Shown: positions 36,660 to 44,523 of the stretch, one piece after another
How the letters are laid out: the number at the start of each line of letters is the position of its first letter
Numbering within the stretch: position 1 is the first letter of the stretch
Assembly (NCBI GenBank): GCA_937980205.1
Contig: CALJKW010000017.1
Coordinates: 1-64,000 of the forward strand
Direction of reading: 5' to 3'
From: an uncultured Myxococcales bacterium
GTDB lineage: Bacteria > Myxococcota > Myxococcia > Myxococcales > Myxococcaceae
Length of the DNA: 64,000 nucleotides
Translations under genes and position numbers: made by a program
Notes under the pieces: generated by a model
Seen by the model: only the letters and a program-made list of their open reading frames with translations
Databases searched by the model: none
Told to the model about the DNA's origin: nothing

Positions 36660-38468
36660 TTGCGCAGCTATCGCCTCCCAACCCGCGAGAGTCCGGCCGG
36701 CCTGGTCAGCGGTCTGTCCGAGAAGCTGAACGAGCTGGAGAACGCCGTCGGCCGGCAGGCCGAGCGCTTCACGGCGGTGCTCGACATCGGCACGGCGATC
36801 TCGTCGGCGCGCGACGTCGACCAGCTCCTGCGCCTGGTGATGGATCGCCTGAGCACGCTGCTGAGCGCCGAGGCGTCGACGCTGTTCATGCTCGACCCCG
36901 AGAAGGACGAGCTGTGGAGCCGGGTGCTGAAGGGCTCGGCGCTCAAAGAGATCCGCATCCCGTCGACGGCCGGAATCGCCGGCCACGTGGTGCAGTCGGG
37001 CAAGACGCTGCTGCTGGCCGACGCGTACGACGACATCCGCTTCAACCCCGAGATCGACCGCCAGTCGGGGTTTCGCACGCGGTCGATGATCGCGGCTCCG
37101 CTGCGCCACGTGAGCGGCCGCATCCTCGGCGTCGTCGAGGTGCTGCACCGGCAGGTGGGGGCGTTCAACCAGGACGACCGCGCGCTCGTCGAAGCCGTCG
37201 CGACGCAGATCGCCGCGGTGCTCGACAACGTGCTGTTGATGGACCAGCTGCGCTCGCAGAACGACTCGCTCAAGCGAACCTCCGAGGCGCTGCGGCAGGC
37301 GGTGCAGGACCTCGACGTGCTGTACGAGATCGAGCGCGCGGTGACGTCGACGGACGAAGAGACCGACCTGCTCGACCGCATCCTCGGCAAGGCGATCGCG
37401 GTGCTGCGCGCCGGCGCCGGGTCGATTCTGCTGCTCGAGCGCGACGCGCTGTTCTTCCGCAGCACGAAGGGCGAGAAGAGCGAGTCGCTGATGTCGGTGA
37501 CGTTGAAGCCGGGGCAGGGCATCGCCGGGCACGTGGCAGAGACAGGCCAGGTCATCAACGTCGACAGCGCCGAAGACTCTCCGCACTACGACAAGGCGTT
37601 CGCGAAGAAGCTCGGCGTGAACGTCGACGCGGTGCTGTGCGTGCCGATCACGGGCGAGGGCGAGATCATCGGAGCGCTCGAGCTGCTCAACAAGCGCGGC
37701 GGCTTCTCGGATGCCGACGCCCGGCTCGCGACGCTGATCGCCGGGCAGGCGGGCCGCGCCATCACGTACCGGAAGTCGCGTGTCGAGAACGAGCGGCGGG
37801 CGCGGCTCGCCGCGATCGGCCAGATGCTGGCGAGCCTGCTGCACGACCTGCGGACTCCGATGACGGTGATCGCGGGCTACGCCGAGCTGATGGCGGAAGA
37901 GGCCGACCCGGCCGAGCGCTCCAACGAGGCGAAGATCATCCTCTCGCAGCTCGAGCACCTGAACTCGATGACCCGCGAGACGCTCGCGTTCGCGCGCGGC
38001 GAGCGGCAGGTGCTGATCCGCAAGATCTACCTGCAGCAGTTCATGGCGGACGTCCGCACGCAGCTCGAGCAGGAGTTCAAGGACACGAAGATCGAGCTCA
38101 AGGTCGAGTCGGCGTACACCGGCGTGGCGCGCTTCGACGAGACGAAGATCAAGCGCGTCATCTACAACATCGCCCGCAACGCGATTCAGGCCATGCCGAA
38201 GGGCGGCCGGTTCACCTTCAGCCTCGAGAAAGACGGCGACGAGCTGCTGCTCACGTTCGCCGACACCGGCCCCGGCATCCCCGAGGAGATCGCCGACAAG
38301 CTCTTCCAGTCGTTCGTGACGGCGGGGAAGAAGAGCGGCACGGGCTTGGGCCTCGCGATCGTGAAGACGATCGCCGAGGAGCACGGCGGCACCGTGAGCT
38401 ACAGGTCGAAGCCGGGGAAGGGCACCACGTTCGAGGTGCGGATCCCCGTCGACGGGCCGAAGGCCTGA
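36660..38468 (+). CDS. GAF-GAF sensor histidine kinase
   Basis: This 602-residue cytoplasmic sensor kinase has no TM helices. Two GAF domains (about 45-185 and 230-370) are joined by a coiled coil. A HisKA domain with the phosphorylated His in LLHDLRTPM follows (about residue 395). The HATPase_c domain (about 455-598) has N box IYNIARNAIQAMP, G1 FADTGPGIP and G2 KKSGTGLGLAIVKTI. GAF domains usually sense small ligands, redox state or light. No response regulator is adjacent. The start is taken as TTG and is uncertain because no clear ribosome site precedes it. Confidence 0.88.
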   Translation: MRSYRLPTRESPAGLVSGLSEKLNELENAVGRQAERFTAVLDIGTAISSARDVDQLLRLVMDRLSTLLSAEASTLFMLDPEKDELWSRVLKGSALKEIRIPSTAGIAGHVVQSGKTLLLADAYDDIRFNPEIDRQSGFRTRSMIAAPLRHVSGRILGVVEVLHRQVGAFNQDDRALVEAVATQIAAVLDNVLLMDQLRSQNDSLKRTSEALRQAVQDLDVLYEIERAVTSTDEETDLLDRILGKAIAVLRAGAGSILLLERDALFFRSTKGEKSESLMSVTLKPGQGIAGHVAETGQVINVDSAEDSPHYDKAFAKKLGVNVDAVLCVPITGEGEIIGALELLNKRGGFSDADARLATLIAGQAGRAITYRKSRVENERRARLAAIGQMLASLLHDLRTPMTVIAGYAELMAEEADPAERSNEAKIILSQLEHLNSMTRETLAFARGERQVLIRKIYLQQFMADVRTQLEQEFKDTKIELKVESAYTGVARFDETKIKRVIYNIARNAIQAMPKGGRFTFSLEKDGDELLLTFADTGPGIPEEIADKLFQSFVTAGKKSGTGLGLAIVKTIAEEHGGTVSYRSKPGKGTTFEVRIPVDGPKA

Positions 38469-38470
38469 GG

Positions 38471-38489
38471 GCGCCCGACCGGGCGCTTT
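38471..38489. terminator. Stem-loop terminator between convergent genes
   Basis: GCGCCC (38471-38476) pairs with GGGCGC (38481-38486) around a 4-base loop and is followed by TTT on the plus strand. It lies directly after the histidine kinase stop and before the stop of the convergent small lipoprotein, and fits a short intrinsic terminator. Confidence 0.55.
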
Positions 38490-38498
38490 CGCGGCTCA

Positions 38499-38693
38499 TC
38501 AACACAAACAGATGATGCCGCCGTCGTTCTCTTTGAACGCTCCGCAGCCGGTCGGGCAGGCCGAGCCACCGTCGGGCAGGCAGTCGTTCTTCTCGGCCGG
38601 GTTGCAGACCGGCTGGGCCGGGCTGCAGCTCGCGCCTGAGGCCGCTGCCACCGCGAGCGCCGCTGGGACCGCCAAACGCCGTTTCGCCTTCAT
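38499..38693 (-). CDS. Small Cys-rich lipoprotein
   Basis: This 64-residue protein starts at the ATG preceded by AAGGGGG. The leader MKAKRRLAVPAALAVAAASGAS has a positive n-region and ends in lipobox GASC (Cys23). The mature peptide of about 42 residues carries seven further cysteines (CNPAEKNDC, ACPTGC, CLC), suggesting a compact disulfide-bonded or metal-binding head. It lies 14 bp downstream of the TonB-C gene on the same strand. Its role is unknown. Confidence 0.65.
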   Translation of the reverse strand: MKAKRRLAVPAALAVAAASGASCSPAQPVCNPAEKNDCLPDGGSACPTGCGAFKENDGGIICLC

Positions 38694-38707
38694 CACGCCC
38701 CCTTCAG

Positions 38708-39985
38708 TCAGTCGTTCGCGCGGAACAGCCGCATGCGGGGGCGGCCGCTCATCTCGAGGAAGAAGCCGAACTGGAACCGCACCGACGAGTCGGCCTGCAC
38801 GAGGCCGGGCGGCGGGTTGGGGAAGGGCTGGGCCCGCTCGAAGGCCTGAATGGCCTCGAGGTCGAGGAAGTCGAGGCCGCAGCTCTTCTCCACGAAGATC
38901 TCGCGCACGTTGCCCTGGTTCGTCAGCGCGACGTTGAGCACGGTGTACCGATCGCGGCCGCCGTAGATGTTGCCGGTCGGGTCGCGCAGGCGCAGCTGGG
39001 CGCCGGGGTTCCACTGCTGGCTCACGCTCTGCTTCACGCGGTTGAAGAACGAGGCGTACTTCCACTCCTTCGTGTTGAGGTACGTGCCGTCGCCTTCCTC
39101 GACGTCGTCGAGGTGATCGGGCGCGGCGGCGCCGGTGACCTTGTCGAGCACCGAAGGCGAGGGGATCAGGTTCGCGACGCCCGGCGTGCCCGCGCGGCCC
39201 TGGCTCGACTCTTCGCCGCCGCCCTCGCTGCCGGGCTGAATCAGCAGCCGGTTCGAGTTGCCCTGAATCGCCTCGGTCTCGCTGCGCGCGTTCGGGACGT
39301 TCGCGCCGGACTCCGACGGGTCCTTCGTGCGCATGGCCAGCTCGGTCTGCTTCTTCTGGTCGGGCAGCTCGAACGCGCGCTTCTGGGCGCCCTCGCGCAG
39401 CGGGCGGTCGTCCTTCCCGATGCCGTTGTTGCCGGCGAGCTGCTCCTTCTCGGTGGCGTCGGTGCCGTTGCCCTCGGCGGGCTTCGTCGACGTCCGCTTG
39501 TTGGTCGGGTTCCGGTAGAACGGGTCGGTCTCCTTCGCGCGCGTCTGCTTGGCGACCTTGTTCGAGCTCTCGCTGACGTACTTGGCGTTGGGATCCACCT
39601 GGTTGTTACCCGGGGGAACCGCGACGACCTGGCCCTTCGGCTCCGTGTCGGGATCCGGCTTCTTCTCGTCCTTCTTGCGCTCTTTGACGGCCCGGGCGTC
39701 GTTGGCCTCGGACGACTTGGGGGCCTCTCCGCGGTTCTGGGCCCACTGCTCCTGCGACAGGCCGCGCAGCACGACCTGGCTCTTGGCGGGCGGGCGCTTG
39801 ATGGGCGGCAGGTGCAGCTGCAAGAGCGACACGAACAGCATCAGCAGCAGGAAAAGACCGTGACCCGCAAGCGCGAGGAGGCCGGCCAGGAGCCCCCTCT
39901 TGAGGCCCGCCCGGCGTTGGCTCGAGCGCTCGCGCGGAATCAGAATCACGTCGGGAATACTAACGGTTGGATGCCCCGCAGGCAT
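38708..39985 (-). CDS. TonB-C domain envelope protein
   Basis: This protein of about 425 residues starts at the ATG seven bases after the SpoIID-like stop. A single TM helix near residues 30-57 (GLLAGLLALAGHGLFLLLMLF) anchors a long, charged, disordered periplasmic region (residues ~60-300). A C-terminal TonB-like domain follows: SVSQQWNP, LNVALTNQGNVREIFVEKSC and DLEAIQAFERAQPFPNPP. Such proteins transmit force or bridge to the outer membrane, often in the gliding or transport machinery of myxobacteria. No ExbB/ExbD genes are nearby. Confidence 0.8.
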   Translation of the reverse strand: MPAGHPTVSIPDVILIPRERSSQRRAGLKRGLLAGLLALAGHGLFLLLMLFVSLLQLHLPPIKRPPAKSQVVLRGLSQEQWAQNRGEAPKSSEANDARAVKERKKDEKKPDPDTEPKGQVVAVPPGNNQVDPNAKYVSESSNKVAKQTRAKETDPFYRNPTNKRTSTKPAEGNGTDATEKEQLAGNNGIGKDDRPLREGAQKRAFELPDQKKQTELAMRTKDPSESGANVPNARSETEAIQGNSNRLLIQPGSEGGGEESSQGRAGTPGVANLIPSPSVLDKVTGAAAPDHLDDVEEGDGTYLNTKEWKYASFFNRVKQSVSQQWNPGAQLRLRDPTGNIYGGRDRYTVLNVALTNQGNVREIFVEKSCGLDFLDLEAIQAFERAQPFPNPPPGLVQADSSVRFQFGFFLEMSGRPRMRLFRAND

Positions 39986-39992
39986 CCCGCGG

Positions 39993-41609
39993 TCAGTAGA
40001 TTCGGGCCACCTGTGCGCCACTGTAGTAGTGGCCCAGAATCTCCCGATACGACTGGCCTGCTTCCGCGCGGCCGATGGCGCCGGTCTGACACATACCGAC
40101 GCCGTGGCCCCAGCCTCCGCCGGTGAAGATCCACGCCGTCGGGCGGCCCTTCGCGTCCTTCTCGGCGCGCACCTCGAACATGGCGCTGTTCAGCATGCCG
40201 AACAGCCTGCGGATGGCGAGCTCGCTTCGCACGACGTTGGCCCCATCGGCGCCCGAGATGCTGAGCAGGCGCGCGCGGCCCGAGACCCCGCGCTCGGTGA
40301 CGGTCATGGCCATCACCTGGCCGACGCCGAGCGAGGCGACCTTCTCGTCGACGTCCTTCGCGGTGAAGCGCTTCTCCCAGCGGTACTTGGTGGGGCTCGC
40401 GAAGCTGGAGAGCCGGCACGCGTGCGGCGCCTCGGTGGTGAGGAACGCGCCCAGCTTCGCCGGGGCGACGCTCGGCTTGAAGCCGGGCAGCGTGTCGGGC
40501 ACGCCGCGCAGGCTCGGGTTCGGCGGGCCTCCCCAGACGACGTCGTTGTTCTCGGTGTGGCCTCCGCAGACGGCGCTGTAGGTGGCGTCGACGAGGTGGC
40601 CGTCTTTCGAGAACAGGCCCTCGCCCTTCGTGGCCTCGACGGCGGCGGTGGTGGTGGCCTGCTCTCCGACGATGCCGCGGTAGACCGCGCAGTGCTGCTC
40701 GGTGCAGAGCAGGTACGGGTCGGCGAGGTGCTTCAGGCCGATCTTCGCGAGGACTTCGCTGCGCGCCGTGACGGCCTGGGCCTTGAGCGCCTCGGCGTGC
40801 GCCTTCGCGAAGATCTCGCTGGGCACGAGGCCCTTGAGCAGATCTTCGAGCGAGACGAGGTTGATGACGGCGAGTTTGCCCGCACGATCCGGCATGAGCT
40901 GCAGCGAGCCGCGGAAGGCGCGGTCTTCGAAGCCGTGGTTGTCGTAGCCGATGCCGTACTCGACCTGGCGGACCTCGATGGGGGCTCCGTCGGGAGACTC
41001 GACGGTGATCTTGTCTTTCGCGGTGGCGATGACGCTGCCGTCCGCGGCGAGGAGATCCAGCTCGGCCTTCGCCGGCACGTCGACCTGCTCGAGCAGCGAG
41101 GTGCGGATGCCGAAGTCCTTCAGCACCTGCGCCTGCCTGGCCTCGAGCTTCTGCGGCACCTCGAGCGGCTCGTCGATGAGCAAGAGGTAGCGGCGGTTGT
41201 CGATGACCTTGCCGGCGATGCCGAAGACCTGGCCGAGCACGTGGGTGCGCACCGGCAGCCCTTTTTCGGTCCACTCTTTCTTGGCAGCGGCGAGGCCCTC
41301 TTTGTCGGCGAAGAGGAACTCGGCGATCTGGATGCGCGCGCGGATGGTGGCCGGCGCGCCGCTGACGAGCTTCACGCTCCAGCGAGAGCCGGCCGGGCCC
41401 TCGACCGTCTTCTCGGGGTCGCCGGCGAGCTTCAGCTTGAGCCGGCCCTTGGAGGAGAACTGCACCTGCGCGGTGTTCTCCATCAGGCGCACCGGCACCA
41501 GCGGATCGCCGTCTTTGAAGTCGAGCCGCTTCGCGCTCTCCGTGGGGGCCGGCGGCAGCTCGACGTCTTGAGCTGCTGCCAGGAGCACGACGACTGCTGC
41601 GACCGGCAT
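39993..41609 (-). CDS. SpoIID/LytB-domain exported protein
   Basis: This protein of about 538 residues has a short hydrophobic leader (MPVAAVVVLLAAAQ) without the usual positive n-region; a TTG directly before the ATG is an alternative start. The C-terminal half is the SpoIID domain: VSLEDLLKGLVPSEIFAKAH, EALKAQAVTARSEVLAKIG, AVYRGI, and YSAVCGGHTENNDVVWGG, ending with GGGWGHGVGMCQTGAIGRA. SpoIID relatives are peptidoglycan lytic transglycosylases. The start codon sits four bases beyond the 3' end of the tRNA-Cys remnant at the left attachment site, so the 17-kb insertion has replaced its original upstream region. The downstream TonB-C gene is probably co-transcribed. Confidence 0.85.
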   Translation of the reverse strand: MPVAAVVVLLAAAQDVELPPAPTESAKRLDFKDGDPLVPVRLMENTAQVQFSSKGRLKLKLAGDPEKTVEGPAGSRWSVKLVSGAPATIRARIQIAEFLFADKEGLAAAKKEWTEKGLPVRTHVLGQVFGIAGKVIDNRRYLLLIDEPLEVPQKLEARQAQVLKDFGIRTSLLEQVDVPAKAELDLLAADGSVIATAKDKITVESPDGAPIEVRQVEYGIGYDNHGFEDRAFRGSLQLMPDRAGKLAVINLVSLEDLLKGLVPSEIFAKAHAEALKAQAVTARSEVLAKIGLKHLADPYLLCTEQHCAVYRGIVGEQATTTAAVEATKGEGLFSKDGHLVDATYSAVCGGHTENNDVVWGGPPNPSLRGVPDTLPGFKPSVAPAKLGAFLTTEAPHACRLSSFASPTKYRWEKRFTAKDVDEKVASLGVGQVMAMTVTERGVSGRARLLSISGADGANVVRSELAIRRLFGMLNSAMFEVRAEKDAKGRPTAWIFTGGGWGHGVGMCQTGAIGRAEAGQSYREILGHYYSGAQVARIY

Positions 41610-41610
41610 C

Positions 41611-41639
41611 AAGAGGCGCCACCCGGATTCGAACCGGGG
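41611..41639. other. Left attachment site (attL), 29-bp repeat
   Basis: This copy is identical over 29 bases to 58669-58697 and contains the tRNA-Cys T-arm and acceptor 3' half. On its left it touches the SpoIID-like start codon directly; on its right the phage sequence continues in frame with the integrase gene as it would be in the excised circle. Confidence 0.9.
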
Positions 41640-41878
41640 CTGAAGGGGTGGATCCAGCTGAAGTCGGCGGAAGTCACGGAGGCGAGCTGCTGAGGTTTGC
41701 AGAGGTCCCCCAGGATATCGCCGGCGAGCAACACGAACTAACGGAAGTCACGGGTAGCACGGTAGCAAGCGTGCTCGCGGACGTGCTCTGCATCGGAGCC
41801 GCCGGCCTCGACGAGCAGCACCCGGTCATGCGGCGAGCGCGGCGGGCGCGGGAGGCGCTGAAGCGACGTGGCTGGTGA
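41640..41878 (+). other. Alternative C-terminal tail of the integrase (excised form)
   Basis: The frame that enters from the attachment core stays open to the TGA at 41876-41878. If the element circularises, integrase codons up to the Gly of the core join this frame and gain 79 residues, ending in RRAREALKRRGW. In the integrated state the frame has no ribosome site of its own (first possible start GTG 41648). The distal half has high GC3, as expected of coding sequence. The call is an inference from the exact repeat and frame. Confidence 0.65.
41668..41770. promoter_or_regulatory. Left arm-type sites of the attachment region
   Basis: Two kinds of short repeat lie here. CGGAAGTCACGG occurs at 41668-41679 and 41742-41753. 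GGTAGCAC (41753-41760) is followed directly by GGTAGCAAGC (41761-41770). The latter is the reverse complement of GCTTGCTACC, which occurs twice next to the right attachment site. This fits integrase arm-binding and possibly excisionase-binding sites. Confidence 0.5.
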
Positions 41879-42077
41879 GACCCGCCGAGCTCGCCGGCGT
41901 GCCGCGCGGCTTCTCGCCGAGCAGTTCGGGGTCCCGTTCGCGCTGGCGGCGAAGGCCGTGCAGCACGTGACTGAGGGCCGCGCGACCGCTGCCTTCTCGG
42001 CAAGCATCGACCTCCGCTCCGTGCCGGTCGAATTCGAGCGCCTCGACGACCTGGTGCAGCGGCTCACCTCGCGATGA
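41868..42077 (+). CDS. Small phage protein, unknown
   Basis: This 69-residue protein starts at GTG, overlapping the end of the integrase-tail frame by 11 bases. It is basic at the N-terminus (RRARRRAARLLAEQFGVPFA) and mostly helical, with no recognised domain. Its 3' end overlaps the next gene by four bases (ATGA), so it probably belongs to the same operon. In the excised circle it would lie directly downstream of the integrase, translationally coupled to it. Confidence 0.5.
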   Translation: MAGETRRARRRAARLLAEQFGVPFALAAKAVQHVTEGRATAAFSASIDLRSVPVEFERLDDLVQRLTSR

Positions 42078-42400
42078 CGAACTGCGCTGCGCTCGACTGC
42101 TTTCGCCCGGCCGTTCGCAACGGGTACTGCTGGACGCACGATCGGCGACTGCGTGCGGGCAAGGTCGTGGACACCGAGGTGCGCGACTTGGACGAGTCGC
42201 CTCGCGATGGCCTGATGCGCCGAGCGTTCGAGCTCGCCGACTTTGCGGAACGGCCGAACTCTGTTGAGGACCGGGCGGCATTCAGGCGGGCAGTCTGGCG
42301 CTTCTGGAAGGCGGCCGAGCGCTGGCGTGCGGCCGCGAACGCGGCCTCGAGAAGACGTCTGCCACAGCCCAGGGCCAGAGACGATTCGCCGACGCGCTGA
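42074..42400 (+). CDS. Small protein with C-x5-C...CWTH zinc-like motif
   Basis: This 108-residue protein starts at an ATG overlapping the previous stop. The N-terminus CAALDCFRPAVRNGYCWTHD has the Cys/Cys/Cys/His spacing seen in small phage proteins that bind zinc (YCWTHYxRR-type). Residues 45-100 are helical and basic. A DNA-binding or regulatory role is plausible but unproven. It is followed by a 35-bp gap before a coiled-coil protein gene. Confidence 0.55.
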   Translation: MTNCAALDCFRPAVRNGYCWTHDRRLRAGKVVDTEVRDLDESPRDGLMRRAFELADFAERPNSVEDRAAFRRAVWRFWKAAERWRAAANAASRRRLPQPRARDDSPTR

Positions 42401-42435
42401 GAGCGAACTGCCACACCCGGGGAGAAGCTGCTCGC

Positions 42436-43407
42436 GTGGCCACGAAAAAGAAGATGAGCGGGGTTGCCCAGCTGCGTGAGCAGCTCGGCGTGCACGAGCT
42501 GGCGACGAAGCGCGAGGTGTTGGCACGACTCGCCTGCACGCTTCATGAGCAGGCGGACCCGGCGATTCCGGTGCACGAGAAGCGCGCTGCGGACGCGGCG
42601 ATCGCCGACGTCGGCAGGGCGTTCAAGGAGGTCGAGCGACTGCGGTCCGAAATCTCGAAGACGAAAGCCGAGCACCGCAGCGTGCTCGGTCGACTCAAGC
42701 AGATCGAGGACAAGCAGGCGGTCTCCGCGAACGACGTCGTCGCGGCGGAGAACGAGCGCCGCCTAGCCGCGCGGCTGAAGGCGACGCTACCGACGCTGCA
42801 GCAGCAGCTCGACGTCGCGCTCAAGGAGCACGAGCAGTGCGAAGGCGTCGTGGCCGGCTTCGAGCGTGCCGCGCTCAAGGAACGGGTAGAGGCCAACCAG
42901 GTGCGGCTCATTCGCCTCTGCAAGCGCATGGAGTTCGAGCTCGCGGCGGCCTTCGCGGGGCACAACGAGCTGGAGTCGGGGCTCGAGCACGTCACGCCGA
43001 CGGGCGTCTTCGTCGGGGCAGGCACGCTCATCAGCGAGGCTCGAGGCGAGACGGCGCTCAGCCGCGCGGCCGACTTGCTGCGGCACGTCGACGGCAACCC
43101 GCACCTGGCCCCCTCCGATGCCGAAGGCCCGGAGGAGATGTTCGAGCGCTGGGCAGCCCGCGAGGAAGCCCGCGAGGAAGCCGCTCAGCTGGAGCAGCGG
43201 CCGATGACGGCGGCCGAGAGGCGCGTCACTCGGCTCGAGGAAGCCGAGGACATTCGCAAGAAGGCCGCCGAGACGGCCGAGCTCGACGAGGCTGAGAGCG
43301 CTCGTGACGACCTCCGCGCGGCGAGACTCGCCCGTGCGCAGGCGCGACAGGCGCGACTGGACCGCCGGCGTCGCAACGCCGACGAGCTCGGGCTCTACGA
43401 GGACTGA
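42436..43407 (+). CDS. Coiled-coil phage protein
   Basis: This 323-residue protein starts at GTG; an ATG 18 bases later is an alternative. It is nearly all helical and strongly charged. Coiled-coil segments lie at about residues 55-160 and 235-320 (EDIRKKAAETAELDEAESAR). The Cys content is low and there are no catalytic motifs. Its position before small podovirus-like structural genes suggests a virion-assembly or scaffold-like role, but no family can be named. The following gene starts four bases after its stop. Confidence 0.55.
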   Translation: MATKKKMSGVAQLREQLGVHELATKREVLARLACTLHEQADPAIPVHEKRAADAAIADVGRAFKEVERLRSEISKTKAEHRSVLGRLKQIEDKQAVSANDVVAAENERRLAARLKATLPTLQQQLDVALKEHEQCEGVVAGFERAALKERVEANQVRLIRLCKRMEFELAAAFAGHNELESGLEHVTPTGVFVGAGTLISEARGETALSRAADLLRHVDGNPHLAPSDAEGPEEMFERWAAREEAREEAAQLEQRPMTAAERRVTRLEEAEDIRKKAAETAELDEAESARDDLRAARLARAQARQARLDRRRRNADELGLYED

Positions 43408-43411
43408 CGCC

Positions 43412-43732
43412 ATGAGCGACGCCTTCGAGGAAGAGCTGCGGAAGATGTTCCCTTCGATGTTCGAGGAGCAGGAGCACCGCGCGCCGACGTCGACGGCCGC
43501 GGCCGGCGCCGGCGCCGATGATGAGCTGCGGTCCGTGTTCAAGAACTCGCCGGAGCTGTTCGCGACCGCCAAGTCCCGCGGGTCTCAGGAGCTGCCGCCT
43601 GGTGGCATCCGACCGGATGACCCAGGTCTCGCTGAGTTCTACGGCCTCGCCGATGAGCTCGGCCTCGGCAAGGGGCAGACGCGTCGCCTCCTCGAGCACT
43701 ACGTCAAGGTGACGACGAAGAAAGAGAGCTGA
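43412..43732 (+). CDS. Small phage structural-type protein
   Basis: This 106-residue acidic protein starts at the ATG giving MSDAFEEELRKMFPSMFEEQ. The C-terminal helix region DPGLAEFYGLADELGLGKGQ, then TRRLLEHYVKV, resembles the 'A-x-ELGL-xxxQ-xxxLL' helix found in several phage scaffold or assembly proteins. Similarity is by pattern only. It lies between the coiled-coil gene and the small basic gene that precedes the ejection-type cluster, four bases from each neighbour. Confidence 0.5.
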   Translation: MSDAFEEELRKMFPSMFEEQEHRAPTSTAAAGAGADDELRSVFKNSPELFATAKSRGSQELPPGGIRPDDPGLAEFYGLADELGLGKGQTRRLLEHYVKVTTKKES

Positions 43733-43736
43733 CTCG

Positions 43737-44036
43737 ATGTGTCCTCCGAATGGCAGCACCAACGCCACCGTCCGCACGCCTGACTCGAAGCCGACCTCTA
43801 TCGACAAGCCGATGGGGGCAGCGCCGCGGCCGACGGGTGCGCTGACCGACATCGGCTTCGCCAACACGCCGCCCGGAGATCCGCCGACGGAGCTGGACGA
43901 CGAGGTTCGGCGTCGACGGGCGATGGAGATGAACCGGCTCATGCTCGGCTTCGGCCGGCGGTCGATGTTCTCGTTCTCGGAAGGCGACAGCGGCACGCCC
44001 TTGCTGTCGCGGAAGTCTCTCACCGGGAAGAGCTGA
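43737..44036 (+). CDS. Small podovirus-type protein upstream of ejection genes
   Basis: This 99-residue protein starts at the ATG giving MCPPNGSTNATVR. It is Pro/Thr-rich in the first half, then has a basic helix (DDEVRRRRAMEMNRLMLGF) and a tail RRSMFSFSEGDSGTPLL followed by SRKSLTGKS. This layout (basic helix, Ser/Gly-rich stretch and terminal 'KSLxG' signature) recalls short conserved proteins that sit beside internal virion genes in many podovirus prophages. The function is unknown. Confidence 0.55.
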   Translation: MCPPNGSTNATVRTPDSKPTSIDKPMGAAPRPTGALTDIGFANTPPGDPPTELDDEVRRRRAMEMNRLMLGFGRRSMFSFSEGDSGTPLLSRKSLTGKS

Positions 44037-44043
44037 GCTCGCC

Positions 44044-44523
44044 GTGCCGGTCGTGAAGGTCATCCGCGCCACCGAAGAGCACGCGCGCGAGCTCGCGCCG
44101 GACTTGCGGCCCGAGGACGTCGCGGAGCTTGAGGCGTTGGGCCTCAATGAACCGCTCGAAGTACTTCTCCACGGCGTTCGCGACTCGGACGTCGCGGCTT
44201 CCGCGCTGGTGGACGGCGCGATCGCCGCGATGTTCGGCGTGAAGGAGATTCGCGGCAGCCTGGTCACGGGGCCGTCGGTTGGGCAGCTGTGGTTCTTGAC
44301 CGGGCACGCGTTTGCGCGGGCGCCGCTTGCAGTCACGAAAGCGGCGCGACGGTGCGTCAGCAGTCTGCTGGCGACGTACCCGATGCTCGTGAACGCGATC
44401 GACGCCCGGTACACGTCCGCGCTGCGCTTCGCGCAGCTCCTCGGAGCGCAGCTGCTTGAGCCGCGGTCGCTTGGGCCAGCGGCTTCTTCCTTCATTCCAT
44501 TTCGTATCGAAAGGAGACGGTGA
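44044..44523 (+). CDS. T7 gp13-like internal virion protein
   Basis: This 159-residue protein starts at GTG. It resembles the T7 gp13/DUF2833 group: an N-terminal VIRATEEHARELAPDLRPED segment, a central Ala-rich strand/helix (AALVDGAIAAMFGVKEIRGS), VGQLWFLTGHAFARAPL, and a C-terminal ARYTSALRFAQLLGAQLLEP. This is an acetyltransferase-like fold in which catalysis is not expected. In T7 the equivalent is needed for virion assembly and ejection. Identification rests on pattern and on its place immediately before gp14-, gp15- and gp16-like genes. Confidence 0.65.
   Translation: MPVVKVIRATEEHARELAPDLRPEDVAELEALGLNEPLEVLLHGVRDSDVAASALVDGAIAAMFGVKEIRGSLVTGPSVGQLWFLTGHAFARAPLAVTKAARRCVSSLLATYPMLVNAIDARYTSALRFAQLLGAQLLEPRSLGPAASSFIPFRIERRR

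Noticed and set aside
41648..41878. Independent 76-codon gene starting at GTG
   Set aside because: No ribosome site; better explained as the integrase tail frame entered from the attachment core in the excised circle.
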